From DATJLY01 sp035604615 (GTDB lineage: Bacteria; Pseudomonadota; Alphaproteobacteria; ATCC43930; CGMCC-115725): DNA of 64,000 nucleotides. A program made the position numbers and the translations under genes. The stretch spans positions 124,001 to 188,000 of the forward strand of contig DATNID010000026.1 of assembly GCA_035604615.1 (NCBI GenBank), in the 5' to 3' direction. Of the stretch, positions 32,281 to 42,862 are shown piece by piece (within the stretch, counting starts at the first letter, position 1; every line of letters begins with the position of its first letter). The notes beneath the pieces are model-generated. The model was given only the letters and a program-made list of their open reading frames with translations. It ran no database searches and was not told the DNA's origin.

Positions 32281-32658
32281 ATGGATCAGGACTTCGCCGA
32301 CAGCGCCGCGATCGAGGGCTATCACGCACACATCTATTACGCGCCCGAGACCCGCGACATCGCGGCCCGGCTGCGCGAGGGGATAGGGCAGCGCTTCACC
32401 GCCCTCCTTGGGCGCTGGCACGACGAGGCAGTCGGCCCCCATCCCATTTCGATGTACCAGGTCGCGTTCGCGGCGGCCGAGTTTCCGCGCATCGTGCCGT
32501 GGCTGATGCTCAACCGCGAGGGGCTCAGCATCCTGGTCCATCCCTTGAGCGGCGACGGCTATCTCGATCATGCGGTCTTCGCGCTGTGGCTCGGCACGCC
32601 GGTGCCGCTGCGCCTCGATGTGCTGAAGCGCCTGATCGAGCAGGGGCGGCAGGTATGA
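32281..32658 (+). CDS. DOPA 4,5-dioxygenase family protein
   Basis: A 125-residue cytoplasmic protein of the DOPA 4,5-dioxygenase-like family, an extradiol ring-cleaving group. The family pattern is visible: YHAHIYYAPE near the start with the first two His, then GPHPISMYQVAF with a further His, and LSILVHPLSGDGYLDHAVFALWLG with two more. Length is typical. The bacterial members' substrates are mostly unknown aromatic catechols. The stop overlaps the start of a binding-protein gene (ATGA at 32655-32658), pointing to a common substrate for the pair. Confidence 0.88.
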   Translation: MDQDFADSAAIEGYHAHIYYAPETRDIAARLREGIGQRFTALLGRWHDEAVGPHPISMYQVAFAAAEFPRIVPWLMLNREGLSILVHPLSGDGYLDHAVFALWLGTPVPLRLDVLKRLIEQGRQV

Positions 32659-33659
32659 CGCGCGGGCTGGTCCTGCTCGCGTCGCTCCTGCTCGGCCTCG
32701 CGCAACCCGCGAGCGCGGCGGAGGCGATCAAGATCGGCCTGCTCAAATTCTCCACCAACGGCCCCACCTTCATCGCGCTGGAGAAGGGGTATTTCGCGGC
32801 GCAGGGGATCGACGCCTCGCTCGTCTATTTCGACGCGGCGCAGCCGATCGCCGTCGCCGCGGTGTCGGGCGACATCGATGTCGGCGTCACCGGCGTCGCG
32901 GCCGGGTTCTACAATCTTGCCGGCAAGGGGGCGCTCACCATCATCGCGGCGCAAAGCCGCGAGGAGCCGGGCTATCCCAACAACGGCATCCTGGTCTCGA
33001 ATCGCGCCTGGGATTCGGGCTTGCGCAGCTACAAGGATTTCGGCGGCCATTCCGTCGCCGTCACCACCATCGGCGCGCCGACCCATTACGCGATCGGCGT
33101 GATCGCCGACAAGGTGGGCGTCCCGCTGGATACGATCCGCATCGTCCCGCTGCAGACCAATTCGAACCAGGTGTCGGCGCTGATCGGCGGGCAGGTCGAT
33201 GCCGCCGTCATCCCCGGGACGCTGGCCGTGCCCGTGATCAAGCGCAACGACGCGCATCTCCTCGGCTGGGCGGGTGACGAGGTGGCGTGGCAACTGGGCG
33301 CGATCTTCGTCAAGAAGAGCATGATCGCGCAGCGCCGGAAGCTGCTCGAGGCTTACATAAAGGCCTATCGCCAAGGCGCGCGCGAATATTACGACGCCTT
33401 CCTCGCCAAGGGTCCCGACGGCAAGGTGCAGCAGGGCCCCGGCGCGCCCGCGCTGCTCGCCATCCTGTCGAAATATCTCGGCCAGCCGCCGGAGCAGGTG
33501 AACGAGGGGCTGTCCTTCGTCGATCCCGACGGGCGGCTCCTGGTCAAGGACATCTACCGCCAGGTCGCGTGGTATCAGGCCCACGGCATGGTGGACAAGA
33601 CCGTCGATCCCGCCGCCATCCTCGATCTCACCTTCGTCGACGGCCATTACGACCGCTGA
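32655..33659 (+). CDS. Periplasmic ABC-type substrate-binding protein (NMT1/SsuA family)
   Basis: A 334-residue periplasmic protein with a signal peptide (LVLLASLLLGLAQPASA). EAIKIGLLKFSTNGPTFIALEKGYFAAQGID is the conserved opening of the NMT1/SsuA/TauA family; DVGVTGVAAGF and GGHSVAVTTIGAPTHYAIGV are ligand-site regions. It is a clear paralogue of the product of 39737-40732. No permease or ATPase gene lies beside it, so it is an orphan binding protein or works with a distant transporter. It is translationally coupled to the DOPA-dioxygenase-like gene, so an aromatic ligand is plausible but unproven. Confidence 0.87.
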   Translation: MTRGLVLLASLLLGLAQPASAAEAIKIGLLKFSTNGPTFIALEKGYFAAQGIDASLVYFDAAQPIAVAAVSGDIDVGVTGVAAGFYNLAGKGALTIIAAQSREEPGYPNNGILVSNRAWDSGLRSYKDFGGHSVAVTTIGAPTHYAIGVIADKVGVPLDTIRIVPLQTNSNQVSALIGGQVDAAVIPGTLAVPVIKRNDAHLLGWAGDEVAWQLGAIFVKKSMIAQRRKLLEAYIKAYRQGAREYYDAFLAKGPDGKVQQGPGAPALLAILSKYLGQPPEQVNEGLSFVDPDGRLLVKDIYRQVAWYQAHGMVDKTVDPAAILDLTFVDGHYDR

Positions 33660-33751
33660 GCCCTGGTGACAATGTTGTGGCGCGGGCGAACGCCGGAGCG
33701 CTCGCCCCGTTGAACCGTCGTCGATGTCGATTGGACGAGGAGATTCGATCC

Positions 33752-34078
33752 ATGAAGTTGAGCACCCAAGCGATCGCCGCGGCGCTGTTGCTCTGCGGTT
33801 CCAGCCTGGCGATGGCGCAGACCACCGACCAGTCCCCTGGCACCAGCCCGGCCCCGGCCTTCGGCTCGGCGCCGAGCGCGGGCGGCGCCTCCGCAATGCC
33901 GGAGTCGATGGGCCCGATCACGACCGAGGCCCAGGTCAAGGAGAAGCTGCAGTCCGCGGGCTACAGCAACATCCAGAGCATCCGCAAGGACGCGGACGGC
34001 TGGACCGCCAAGGCGACCAAGAACGGCCAGCAGGTGGCGGTCAATCTCGACGGCAACGGCAACATCAAGACGCGTTAG
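33752..34078 (+). CDS. Small secreted PepSY-like protein
   Basis: A 108-residue protein with a signal peptide (AIAAALLLCGSSLAMA, cleavage before QTTDQ near residue 23). Residues 24-55 are a Pro/Ser/Ala/Gly linker, and residues 55-108 form a PepSY-like unit (ITTEAQVKEKLQSAGYSNIQ, then ADGWTAKATKNGQQVAVNLD). PepSY domains are thought to inhibit proteases or sense envelope stress. A GGAG site lies before the ATG, and a perfect 14-bp hairpin follows the stop. Confidence 0.75.
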   Translation: MKLSTQAIAAALLLCGSSLAMAQTTDQSPGTSPAPAFGSAPSAGGASAMPESMGPITTEAQVKEKLQSAGYSNIQSIRKDADGWTAKATKNGQQVAVNLDGNGNIKTR

Positions 34079-34085
34079 CCGTGCC

Positions 34086-34116
34086 GCGCCGCCCCCTCGC
34101 CGCGAGGGGGCGGCGC
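34086..34116. terminator. Perfect 14-bp hairpin between convergent genes
   Basis: Arms 34086-34099 and 34103-34116 are exact inverted copies (GCGCCGCCCCCTCG and its complement) with a 3-base loop. It lies 8 bases after one stop and 2 bases from the other, so it probably ends both convergent transcripts, though neither side has a long T-run. Confidence 0.65.
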
Positions 34117-34117
34117 C

Positions 34118-35590
34118 TCACGCCGGATCGGGCAGCGCCAGCGCGGCGTCGACCAGGCGCTCGGCGCGGGCAAAGTCGAAATTGCGGTACATCGTCTGCT
34201 TCACCAGGAACGACGCGCCGCCGTAGAATTTCTCGTATTGCTGATGGCGGCCGGCGAACTCGCTGCCGATCAGGTCCCACGCCATTTTGAGGAGCCGCAC
34301 GCGCTCCCGCGCGGAGAAGCCCGGCGCGTGGACATAGCGCTCGAGATCGGCGGCGGCCTCTGGATTGGCGAAGTCCGCGACCGATGACGGCAGCGCGATC
34401 ATGGCGCCGCCGGCCAGCTCGCGCGCCAACTCGACGATGCGCGGATTGAGCTCCGATTGGAGCGACATCACGGCGTAGAGCGCGGTGCGCGACGGCCACA
34501 CCGCGCCGTCCTCGTCGATCGTCGCTCCGGCCTCCTGCGCGATCACCATGTGCTCGACGATGGAGGCGAGCGCCGCCATCTCGCCGAGCATGATCTCCAC
34601 CGGCGGCAGGCTCGCCGCGCCGGTGATCTCGACGAGCCGCTTGGCCAGCCCGGCGAGGAAGCGCAGCTTCACCGCATAGCGCACTTGCGCCTGGTGGTTG
34701 CCGTAGATATGCGCCGGCGTCTTCCACCACTGGTCGCGGCACAAGGCCAGGTCGCGATAGACGAAGACATGCTCCCACGGCACGAACACGTCGTCGAGCA
34801 CGACGAGCGCGTCACTCTCGTCGAACCGGCTCGACAGCGGATAGTCGAACGCGGAGGACGCCGCCGCGGCATAGGAGCGCCGCGCATAGATCTTCAGCCC
34901 CGGCGTGCCCATCGGCATGGCGACGCCGATGGCGTAGTTCTCGTCGCCCGCTTGCAGCGGGTGGATGCACGAGAGATGCAGCCATTCGGACAGCGCCGCG
35001 CCCGTCGCCAGTTGCTGCGCGCCCTTGAGCACGATGCCGCCGTCCTTCTCGCGCACCACGCCGGCATAGAGCGTCGGATCGGACTGGCGATGCGCCGGCT
35101 TGGAGCGGTCGATCTGCGGCGGGACGATGGCATAGGAGAGATAGAGGTGGCGCTCGCGCGCGAACTCGTGGAAGCGCACGACGTTCTCGGCCCAGCGCAC
35201 ACCCGAGGCCGCGAACACGCCGGGCTTGGACGCGTAGCCGGTGAAGAAACCAGCGACATGATCGGGCGTGCGGCCCATGAGGCCGAAGCTCGCTTCCGCC
35301 CAGCGCTCCAGCATCGCGCGCCGCGCACTGAGATCGGCGACCGTCTTTGGGATCTGCCAGCAGCGCAGCACCGGCTTGCCGCTCGCCGGCGAGGGAAAGG
35401 TCATCACGGCGCGGTTCTCGGGCGCGGCGGCGAGATCGTAGAGCCGCGCCACCGAGCGCACCGCCTCGCGGAAGGCGGGATGCGACGTGACGTCGCGCAC
35501 CACCTCGCCGTCGATGAAGACGCGCCGTCCGTCGTCGCGGATGGCGTCGATATAGTCGGCGCCGCTGCGCAGCCCGTCGCTCGTGCTCAT
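34118..35590 (-). CDS. 4-Hydroxyphenylacetate 3-hydroxylase family monooxygenase (HpaB-like)
   Basis: A 490-residue flavin-dependent oxygenase of the HpaB/acyl-CoA-dehydrogenase-like fold. Recognisable blocks: GADYIDAIRDDGRRVFIDGE at the start, RTPDHVAGFFTGYASK, SYAIVPPQIDRSKPAHRQ, a flavin-site segment EWLHLSCIHPL, and LVVLDDVFVPWEHVFVYRD. The family hydroxylates phenols with reduced flavin from a separate reductase (HpaC), and no reductase gene is visible here. The exact phenol is unknown. It stands alone, convergent with the PepSY gene, and a palindromic repeat lies just before its start. Confidence 0.87.
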   Translation of the reverse strand: MSTSDGLRSGADYIDAIRDDGRRVFIDGEVVRDVTSHPAFREAVRSVARLYDLAAAPENRAVMTFPSPASGKPVLRCWQIPKTVADLSARRAMLERWAEASFGLMGRTPDHVAGFFTGYASKPGVFAASGVRWAENVVRFHEFARERHLYLSYAIVPPQIDRSKPAHRQSDPTLYAGVVREKDGGIVLKGAQQLATGAALSEWLHLSCIHPLQAGDENYAIGVAMPMGTPGLKIYARRSYAAAASSAFDYPLSSRFDESDALVVLDDVFVPWEHVFVYRDLALCRDQWWKTPAHIYGNHQAQVRYAVKLRFLAGLAKRLVEITGAASLPPVEIMLGEMAALASIVEHMVIAQEAGATIDEDGAVWPSRTALYAVMSLQSELNPRIVELARELAGGAMIALPSSVADFANPEAAADLERYVHAPGFSARERVRLLKMAWDLIGSEFAGRHQQYEKFYGGASFLVKQTMYRNFDFARAERLVDAALALPDPA

Positions 35591-35627
35591 GGGAACCCCC
35601 CTTTGGCGTAAGCCAATTTTTTTAGCG

Positions 35628-35718
35628 CAGAGGACGCAGGGGATTTGCTGAGGATGCAGAAATGGTTTTTTGTTCCACCGCGTCCCCTGCGCATCCTCCG
35701 CGTCCTCTGCGTTAAAAT
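35628..35718. repeat. Palindromic intergenic repeat, family B, copy 1
   Basis: An imperfect inverted repeat whose outer 18 bases on each side agree except for one position (TTTTA-CGCAGAGGACGC), with related purine-rich segments inside (GAGGATGC, CGCAGGGGA). The same units recur at 38138-38230, on the other side of the Lon-like gene. Confidence 0.8.
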
Positions 35719-35764
35719 TCTATGTTAGTCTGTGCCCCGGGGAAGGAAACATCGGAGACGGGGG

Positions 35765-38107
35765 ATGGCGGCGCGCGAGCTTCCGGCGGCCGAGATCGGG
35801 TTGCCGCGGTTTACGTTCGAGGTCGCTTCGCCGGCCGAGGTGTTCGATCTCGACAGCCACAGCCGCGCGCGCGAGGCGCTCGATTTCGGTCTCTCGGTGG
35901 CCGGCGTCGGCTTCAACGTCTTCGTCGTCGGCGACGATCGCGCGGCGCGGATGACGGCGACGCTCGCTTATCTCGACGAGGCGGCGAAGCTGCGCCCGCC
36001 GCCCTCGGACTGGGTCTATCTGCGCAATTTCCGCGATCCCGCCGCGCCGACGCCGCATCGACTGCCGGCGGGCATGGGGCGGCGGTTCCGCGACCGCATG
36101 GCGCTGTTCCTGCCGCGGCTGCGCGAGGCGCTGGTGGCGACGTTCGGGTCCGAGACGTTCCAGGCGCACGTCATGGCGCTGCGCGAGGCGGCGCAGGCCG
36201 AGGTGGCGCAGGAGATGGAGCGGCTGCGCGCCGCCGCGCAGAGCCACGGCATGGAGCTGGTCGAGGCGCCGGACGGCGGCGTGCGCCTGGCCCGGCCGCC
36301 CAACACGCCGGAAGCGCCGCTCGGCGAGGCGGCGGAGCATGAATTGAGCGCCGCTTTCCAGCGCCTCCAGCGCCGCGGCGTCTACGCCCGCGCCCATCTC
36401 GCCCAGCAGGCCGACGAACTGAACCGCGCCACTGCCGAAGAGGTCGCCGGACCGATGCTCGACGCGCTCCTGGCCGAGTTCGAGGAGCACACCAGCCTCG
36501 CGCGCTGGCTCACCGAGCTGCGCGTCGACGTGCTGGAGACGCCGCTGCGCTTCCGGCCGCTGGGGGGCGAGGGCGCGCCCGGCCCGGAAGCGCTCGAGCC
36601 GCCCGAGCGCCGCTATGCCGTGAACCTTCTCGTCCATCACGCCGAGGGTAGCCATCCGGAGGTCGTGCTCGAGAGCAATCCCAGCTATGAGAACCTGTTC
36701 GGCCGCATCGAGTACCGCCAGGCGCAAGGTTCGATCGAGACAGACTTCACCCTCATCCGCGCCGGCGCGCTTCATCGCGCCAATGGCGGCATCCTGGTGC
36801 TGCGCGCCGAGGCGCTGGCGGCCAACCCGGCGAGCTGGTCGTTCCTCAAATCCGCGCTGCGGGACCGCGTCATCCGCATCGACGAGCCGCAGCGCCTGCA
36901 GATGACGCCGATCGCCGGCGCACCCAAGCCGGAGCCCATTCCGCTCGACCTCAAGGTGGTGATCGTCGGCGCGCCGCGCTGGTACGCGCTGTTCTTCGAC
37001 GGCGATCCGGATTTCCTCGTGTATTTCAAGATCAAGGCCGACATCGACAGCGACATGGAGGCGAACCCGCGCAACCTCGCGGTCTATGCCGGCCTCATCG
37101 CCGCCATGGCACGGGCGCGCGGGCTCGAGGGTTCAAGCGAGGCGGCGACGCATCGACTCCTTGGCATCGCCGCGCGCTGGGCGGACCGGCGCGGCAAGCT
37201 CAGCGCCCATGTCGAGATGATCGAGGATCTCGTCGCCGAGGCCGCCGTGCGCGACGCCAAGAGCAAGATGCGCGAGCTCACCGAGGAGGCGGTGCGCGCG
37301 ACCCATTTCGCGCGGCGGCGGCGCAACTCCCGCATCGAGGACCGCATCCTGCAAAGCATCCTCGACAACGAGGTGATGATCGCCACATCAGGCGGCGCCG
37401 TGGGGCAGATCAACGCGCTCACCGTCCAGGACATGGGCGACCGGCGCTTCGGCATGCCGGTGCGGGTGACCGCGCGCGCCTCGGTCGGCCGCGTCGGCAT
37501 CGTCAACATCGAGCGCGACGTGATGCTGGGCGGGCCTATCCAGCAGAAGGGCGCGATGGTGCTGCAAGGCTTCCTCGCCGGTTTGTTCGCGCAGCTCCGC
37601 CCGCTGTCGTTCACCTGCTCGATCACGTTCGAGCAGAGCTATGGCGGCGTCGAGGGCGACAGCGCCTCGATGGCGGAGCTGGTCGCCGTGCTGTCCGACC
37701 TGGCGCAACTGCCGATCCGCCAGGACCTCGCCATCACCGGGTCTGTCAACCAGGCCGGCCTGTCGCAGGCGATCGGCGGCGCCTACACCAAGATCGAGGG
37801 CTTCTTCCGCGTCTGCCAATCGCGGCCGGGCGGGCTCAGCGGGACGCAGGGCGTGATCCTGCCCGAGGCCAACCGCGCCCACGTCATGCTGCATGACGAG
37901 CTGGCCGATTCGATCGCGGCGGGGCGGTTCCATTTGTGGTCGGTCGCGACCGTAGAGGAGGCGGCGGAATTGCTGCTCGGCCGGCCCGCGGGAACGACCG
38001 ACGCCTCGGGCAACTATCCGCCCGACACGATCTTCGGCCGCGCCGCGGCGCGGCTCGCCGAGTTCGACCGCATCCTCGCCGCCCGCCGCGAGGGCGCGGT
38101 GCTCTGA
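35765..38107 (+). CDS. Lon-like S16 protease (LonB/AAA_32 type) with degenerate P-loop
   Basis: A 780-residue cytoplasmic protein. Residues 1-330 correspond to the AAA_32 N-terminal part with a helical region, 330-560 to the AAA-like module (SYENLFGRIEYR, ALHRANGGILVLRAEAL, DLKVVIVGAPRWYALF), and 580-760 to the S16 peptidase. The catalytic pair is clear: Ser633 in EGDSAS and Lys676 in GGAYTKIEGFF, 43 residues apart as in Escherichia coli Lon. The expected nucleotide loop near residue 56 reads VVGDDRAARMTATL and lacks both the Gly and the Lys of a P-loop. The sensor/arginine region looks kept. It is flanked on both sides by the same palindromic repeat. Confidence 0.9.
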   Translation: MAARELPAAEIGLPRFTFEVASPAEVFDLDSHSRAREALDFGLSVAGVGFNVFVVGDDRAARMTATLAYLDEAAKLRPPPSDWVYLRNFRDPAAPTPHRLPAGMGRRFRDRMALFLPRLREALVATFGSETFQAHVMALREAAQAEVAQEMERLRAAAQSHGMELVEAPDGGVRLARPPNTPEAPLGEAAEHELSAAFQRLQRRGVYARAHLAQQADELNRATAEEVAGPMLDALLAEFEEHTSLARWLTELRVDVLETPLRFRPLGGEGAPGPEALEPPERRYAVNLLVHHAEGSHPEVVLESNPSYENLFGRIEYRQAQGSIETDFTLIRAGALHRANGGILVLRAEALAANPASWSFLKSALRDRVIRIDEPQRLQMTPIAGAPKPEPIPLDLKVVIVGAPRWYALFFDGDPDFLVYFKIKADIDSDMEANPRNLAVYAGLIAAMARARGLEGSSEAATHRLLGIAARWADRRGKLSAHVEMIEDLVAEAAVRDAKSKMRELTEEAVRATHFARRRRNSRIEDRILQSILDNEVMIATSGGAVGQINALTVQDMGDRRFGMPVRVTARASVGRVGIVNIERDVMLGGPIQQKGAMVLQGFLAGLFAQLRPLSFTCSITFEQSYGGVEGDSASMAELVAVLSDLAQLPIRQDLAITGSVNQAGLSQAIGGAYTKIEGFFRVCQSRPGGLSGTQGVILPEANRAHVMLHDELADSIAAGRFHLWSVATVEEAAELLLGRPAGTTDASGNYPPDTIFGRAAARLAEFDRILAARREGAVL

Positions 38108-38137
38108 CAATCGGGCACTGCACACGTCCGAGATTCC

Positions 38138-38230
38138 AACGCGGAGGACGCAGAGGCTGCGCGGGGGACGCGGAGGGTGAAGCGAAAAATTCCGCGACCT
38201 CTGCGCAGCCTCCGCGACCTCTGCGCTAGA
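38138..38230. repeat. Palindromic intergenic repeat, family B, copy 2
   Basis: Inverted arms built from GCGGAGG(A/T)CGCAGAGG-like units (38138-38177 and 38191-38230) with a short AT-rich centre. It is related to the copy at 35628-35718 and lies directly after the Lon-like gene, where it could act as a terminator or mRNA 3' end stabiliser. Confidence 0.8.
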
Positions 38231-38276
38231 AAACTTGAAAGCCGCGATGCAGCCTCATTGGATCTCGTTCCAGCGC

Positions 38277-38852
38277 TCAGCCGCCGTAGCGCGCGACCAG
38301 GCTGGTGCTGGCGACAACGTGGTTGCGCAGCATCGGCGCCAGCTCCTCGTTCGTCATGCCGGCTTTCAGCGTGCCCGGCTCGATATCCGTCGCGAACAGC
38401 AGGAACGTGTAGGGATGGGCCTTGGAGCCGGACGGCGGGCAGGGGCCGAAATAGGTGTCGCGGTTCATGGTGCTCTTGCCGCCCTTGAACTCGGCGCTCG
38501 AGGTCGAGACCTCGCCCTCCTTGAAGCCGGTCTTGCTCGCCGGGATGTCGTAGGCCAGCCAATGCACCACGCCGATGAGCGGGCGGCCCACCGGATCGAG
38601 CAGCATGATGACATAGCTCTTGGTGGTCGGCGGCGCGCCCGACCAGTGCAGTGCCGGCGAGACGTTCTCGCCGGTGCAGCTCTTGAACTCCGGATTCTTG
38701 CCGCCGTATTTCTTGGGCAGCATGCCGCCGTCCTTCACCGCCGACGAGGTGAGCTCGAAGATCTTGGGCTTGTCGGCGGCGTGCCCGCCGCCCGCGATTG
38801 CTACCGCGAAAATACCGGCGAGAGCGAGCGTGACCAGGGATCGCTTGTGCAT
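38277..38852 (-). CDS. YbhB/YbcL-type PEBP family protein, secreted
   Basis: A 191-residue protein with a signal peptide (TLALAGIFAVAIAGGGHA). The phosphatidylethanolamine-binding protein pattern is present: CTGENVSPALHWSGAPPTTKSYVI, LLDPVGRPLIGVVHWLAYDIP, then YFGPCPPSGSKAHPYTFLLFA, with the conserved ligand-pocket residues Asp-Pro, His-Trp and GPCPP. Bacterial members have no settled function. It is a single gene with no close neighbour on its strand. Confidence 0.92.
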   Translation of the reverse strand: MHKRSLVTLALAGIFAVAIAGGGHAADKPKIFELTSSAVKDGGMLPKKYGGKNPEFKSCTGENVSPALHWSGAPPTTKSYVIMLLDPVGRPLIGVVHWLAYDIPASKTGFKEGEVSTSSAEFKGGKSTMNRDTYFGPCPPSGSKAHPYTFLLFATDIEPGTLKAGMTNEELAPMLRNHVVASTSLVARYGG

Positions 38853-38945
38853 GCTGGGAGTCCTCAGCTTCCGGTGATCGCTCCTCGCGAAGCGCAGACC
38901 ATGGTTTCGCCGGCCTCGCGCGCTGTCAAGGCGCGAGGGCGGCGC

Positions 38946-39641
38946 TCACCGCTCGGGGAGGGGGGCGACGGAGCGCCTGTCGACTGCCGCGCCGGCCACC
39001 GCAGTCGCGTTCTGCAGCACGAAGTCGATCGCCGTGCCGTTCTCGATGCTGCGGAACTTGACCGGGATCTCCCGGTCATCGAGCCAGACTTCCTGCCGCT
39101 TGTCGCCCATCACGATGAAATGCCGCGCGGAGACCGGGGCGCCGTTCACGGAAACCGTGTCGTAGTCGCCGCCTGAGATGTACATCGTCGTGATTCTGCC
39201 GGTGTCGGTGAAAATCACGGTCTGCTCACCGGTGCGCTTGAGGACCCACGGGTCGGAGGGGGCGATGGTTGCCGGACCGGCGAAGGTGCCGGCCGTCGCA
39301 TTCACCACGAACTGGTCGCCTTGAGTCTCGCCGTGCACTTCGGAATGCCGTCCGTCCTTCTCGGTGACGCTTTGCAGGGACACCAGCTGATTGCCGTGCA
39401 TGATCTCGGTGGTGTCGGAGTCCTGGCGGGAGACGACGATGCCCAAGAGCTTCACCGCGATGCGCAGATGCGAGTCGATCCGCGTCGCTTCCGCGCTGCG
39501 GTCGATCGTGTCCGTCAACGTGCCGATCTCGCCGTAGATCGGATGCAGGATGGTGTAGACGTAGATATGTTGACCCACGGGCGCCGGCGCTGCGCCTGCG
39601 ATCAAACCCATCGCGGCGGCAATCGTCCCGACTCGCCTCAT
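38946..39641 (-). CDS. DUF6134-like periplasmic protein
   Basis: A 231-residue protein with a short signal (VGTIAAAMGLIAGAAPA). The mature sequence is rich in beta strands (YTILHPIYGEIGTLTDTI, IDSHLRIAVKLLGIVV, WVLKRTGEQTVIFTDTGRIT) and seems to be the fold called DUF6134 in alphaproteobacteria, resembling lipoprotein-binding or outer-membrane-associated beta proteins. The family name is from memory and uncertain. The conserved GxPVxARHFIVMGDKRQEVWLDDREIPVKF segment near the end is the clearest mark. It is 95 bases from the binding-protein gene on the same strand. Confidence 0.6.
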   Translation of the reverse strand: MRRVGTIAAAMGLIAGAAPAPVGQHIYVYTILHPIYGEIGTLTDTIDRSAEATRIDSHLRIAVKLLGIVVSRQDSDTTEIMHGNQLVSLQSVTEKDGRHSEVHGETQGDQFVVNATAGTFAGPATIAPSDPWVLKRTGEQTVIFTDTGRITTMYISGGDYDTVSVNGAPVSARHFIVMGDKRQEVWLDDREIPVKFRSIENGTAIDFVLQNATAVAGAAVDRRSVAPLPER

Positions 39642-39736
39642 GGCAGGTCCCTTCTGGTCGCCTCGACGCGACATGACCAGGGGTATGCCTGCGGGCGGCA
39701 ATGTCAAGCGAGCAAGCGCCCATGCCGCGCCTCATT

Positions 39737-40732
39737 TCACCGTTCGGGCAGCGCGACCACATAGCGCTGGTCGATCACCGCGTCGCCGCCGGCGTCGCCC
39801 TTCAGCATGTTCTGCGCCTTGTACCAGGCGATCTGGTGCAGGACGTCCTTGACGTCGAGCCTTCCCTCCGCGTCGACCGCGGGGACGCCGAGCTTCGCCT
39901 GCTCGACGGTCTGGTTCATGTATTTCGCCATGATCGCCAAGATCGCATCCGCCTCGGGCCCGTCGCGGCGGGCGCCGTCGGGGCCGGTGAAGGCGTCGTG
40001 GAATTCCTTGGCGCCCTTGCGATAGGCGCGCAGGAAGGCCTCGACCATGTCGTGCCGGTCGGTGGCGGTCTTGGCGGTGGCGAACACCGCCTGGATCTGC
40101 CACGGCGTCTCGTCGCCGACATAAGCCATGAGCCGCACGTCGCCGCGCGCGATCGACGGCATTACCGGCACCAGCGGCATCACCGCGGCGTCGGCCTGCC
40201 CGCCGGTCGCGGCCGAGATCGCGTTCGCTACCGACTGCACCGGCAGCACCCGCACGGTCTTGAGATCGACGCCGTATTTCTCGGCGGCGAGCGCCACCGA
40301 ATAATGCGACGGCGAGCCGATCTGCGGCACCGCGACCGAGTGGCCGCCGAGGTCCTTGAGCGACTTCCACCCCGCCTCGTAGGCGCGGTTCGATTCGACG
40401 ATGGTGAGGAACTTGAAGCCCGGCGCCTCGCGCACCGAGCCGGCGACGATCCGAATGACGCCCTGCGCGCCAAGCCCGTAGAGCGCGCCGGAGAGGCCAG
40501 TGGCGCCGAATTCGATCGCGCCCGACGCCACCGCCACCGCGACCGGCTCGGCCGACACGAACGGCACAAACTCGACATCGAGTCCCTCGGCCGCGAAATA
40601 GCCCCTCTCCTTGGCCACGAAGAGATGGCCGACTCCGCCGGTGCCGATCCCGACCTTGATCGCCTCGGCAGCGGCGTGCGAAGCGAACGCGCACGACGCC
40701 AGCGCCAGCGCGCGAAGAACGGTCCCTCGCAT
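39737..40732 (-). CDS. Periplasmic substrate-binding protein (NMT1/THI5-like), divergent from thiC
   Basis: A 331-residue periplasmic protein with a signal peptide (LALASCAFASHAAA). EAIKVGIGTGGVGHLFVAKERGYFAAEGLD is the NMT1/SsuA opening; GGHSVAVPQIGSPSHYSVAL and AFLRAYRKGAKEFHDAF align with the product of 32655-33659, so the two are paralogues. No permease or ATPase gene is adjacent. It is divergent from thiC with about 285 bases between starts, including the thiC riboswitch. Members of this family bind thiamine pyrimidine precursors (ThiY) or alkylsulfonates, so a precursor-binding role is possible but rests only on position. Confidence 0.85.
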   Translation of the reverse strand: MRGTVLRALALASCAFASHAAAEAIKVGIGTGGVGHLFVAKERGYFAAEGLDVEFVPFVSAEPVAVAVASGAIEFGATGLSGALYGLGAQGVIRIVAGSVREAPGFKFLTIVESNRAYEAGWKSLKDLGGHSVAVPQIGSPSHYSVALAAEKYGVDLKTVRVLPVQSVANAISAATGGQADAAVMPLVPVMPSIARGDVRLMAYVGDETPWQIQAVFATAKTATDRHDMVEAFLRAYRKGAKEFHDAFTGPDGARRDGPEADAILAIMAKYMNQTVEQAKLGVPAVDAEGRLDVKDVLHQIAWYKAQNMLKGDAGGDAVIDQRYVVALPER

Positions 40733-40834
40733 GACTGTCTCTCCCCTCCGCCCGCGCCATCCCTATGCCATCGCCGCCGCGGCGGCAATGGAGAGTGCGC
40801 TTGACGGGGGCGCGGCGGGGCAGGACACTGGCGG

Positions 40835-40940
40835 CGTTTCCAAGGGGAGCCCCGTCGAGGGGCTGAGACACCGCTACGGCGCAAGCGACGCGGGAACCCT
40901 TCGAACCTGATCCGGATCGTACCGGCGTAGGGACAGGAAC
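40835..40940 (+). promoter_or_regulatory. TPP riboswitch of thiC
   Basis: Conserved aptamer blocks are in order: a GGGG-AGCCCC helix, GGGGCTGAGACACC, an extended P3 arm (GCTACGGCGCAAGCGACGC), GAACCCTTCGAACCTGATCCGG, then TACCGGCGTAGGGA. The element ends about 75 bases before the likely thiC start. I cannot decide between a transcription and a translation control mechanism; no strong terminator follows the aptamer. Confidence 0.95.
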
Positions 40941-41016
40941 GCATGGCCCGAACGGCCGCTCCTCTCCCGCCGCAAGCTCCGGATCGGACATGAATTCGCA
41001 TCGCGAGGAGAAGGTC

Positions 41017-42852
<1,836 letters not shown>

Positions 42853-42862
42853 CGGGCGGCCC

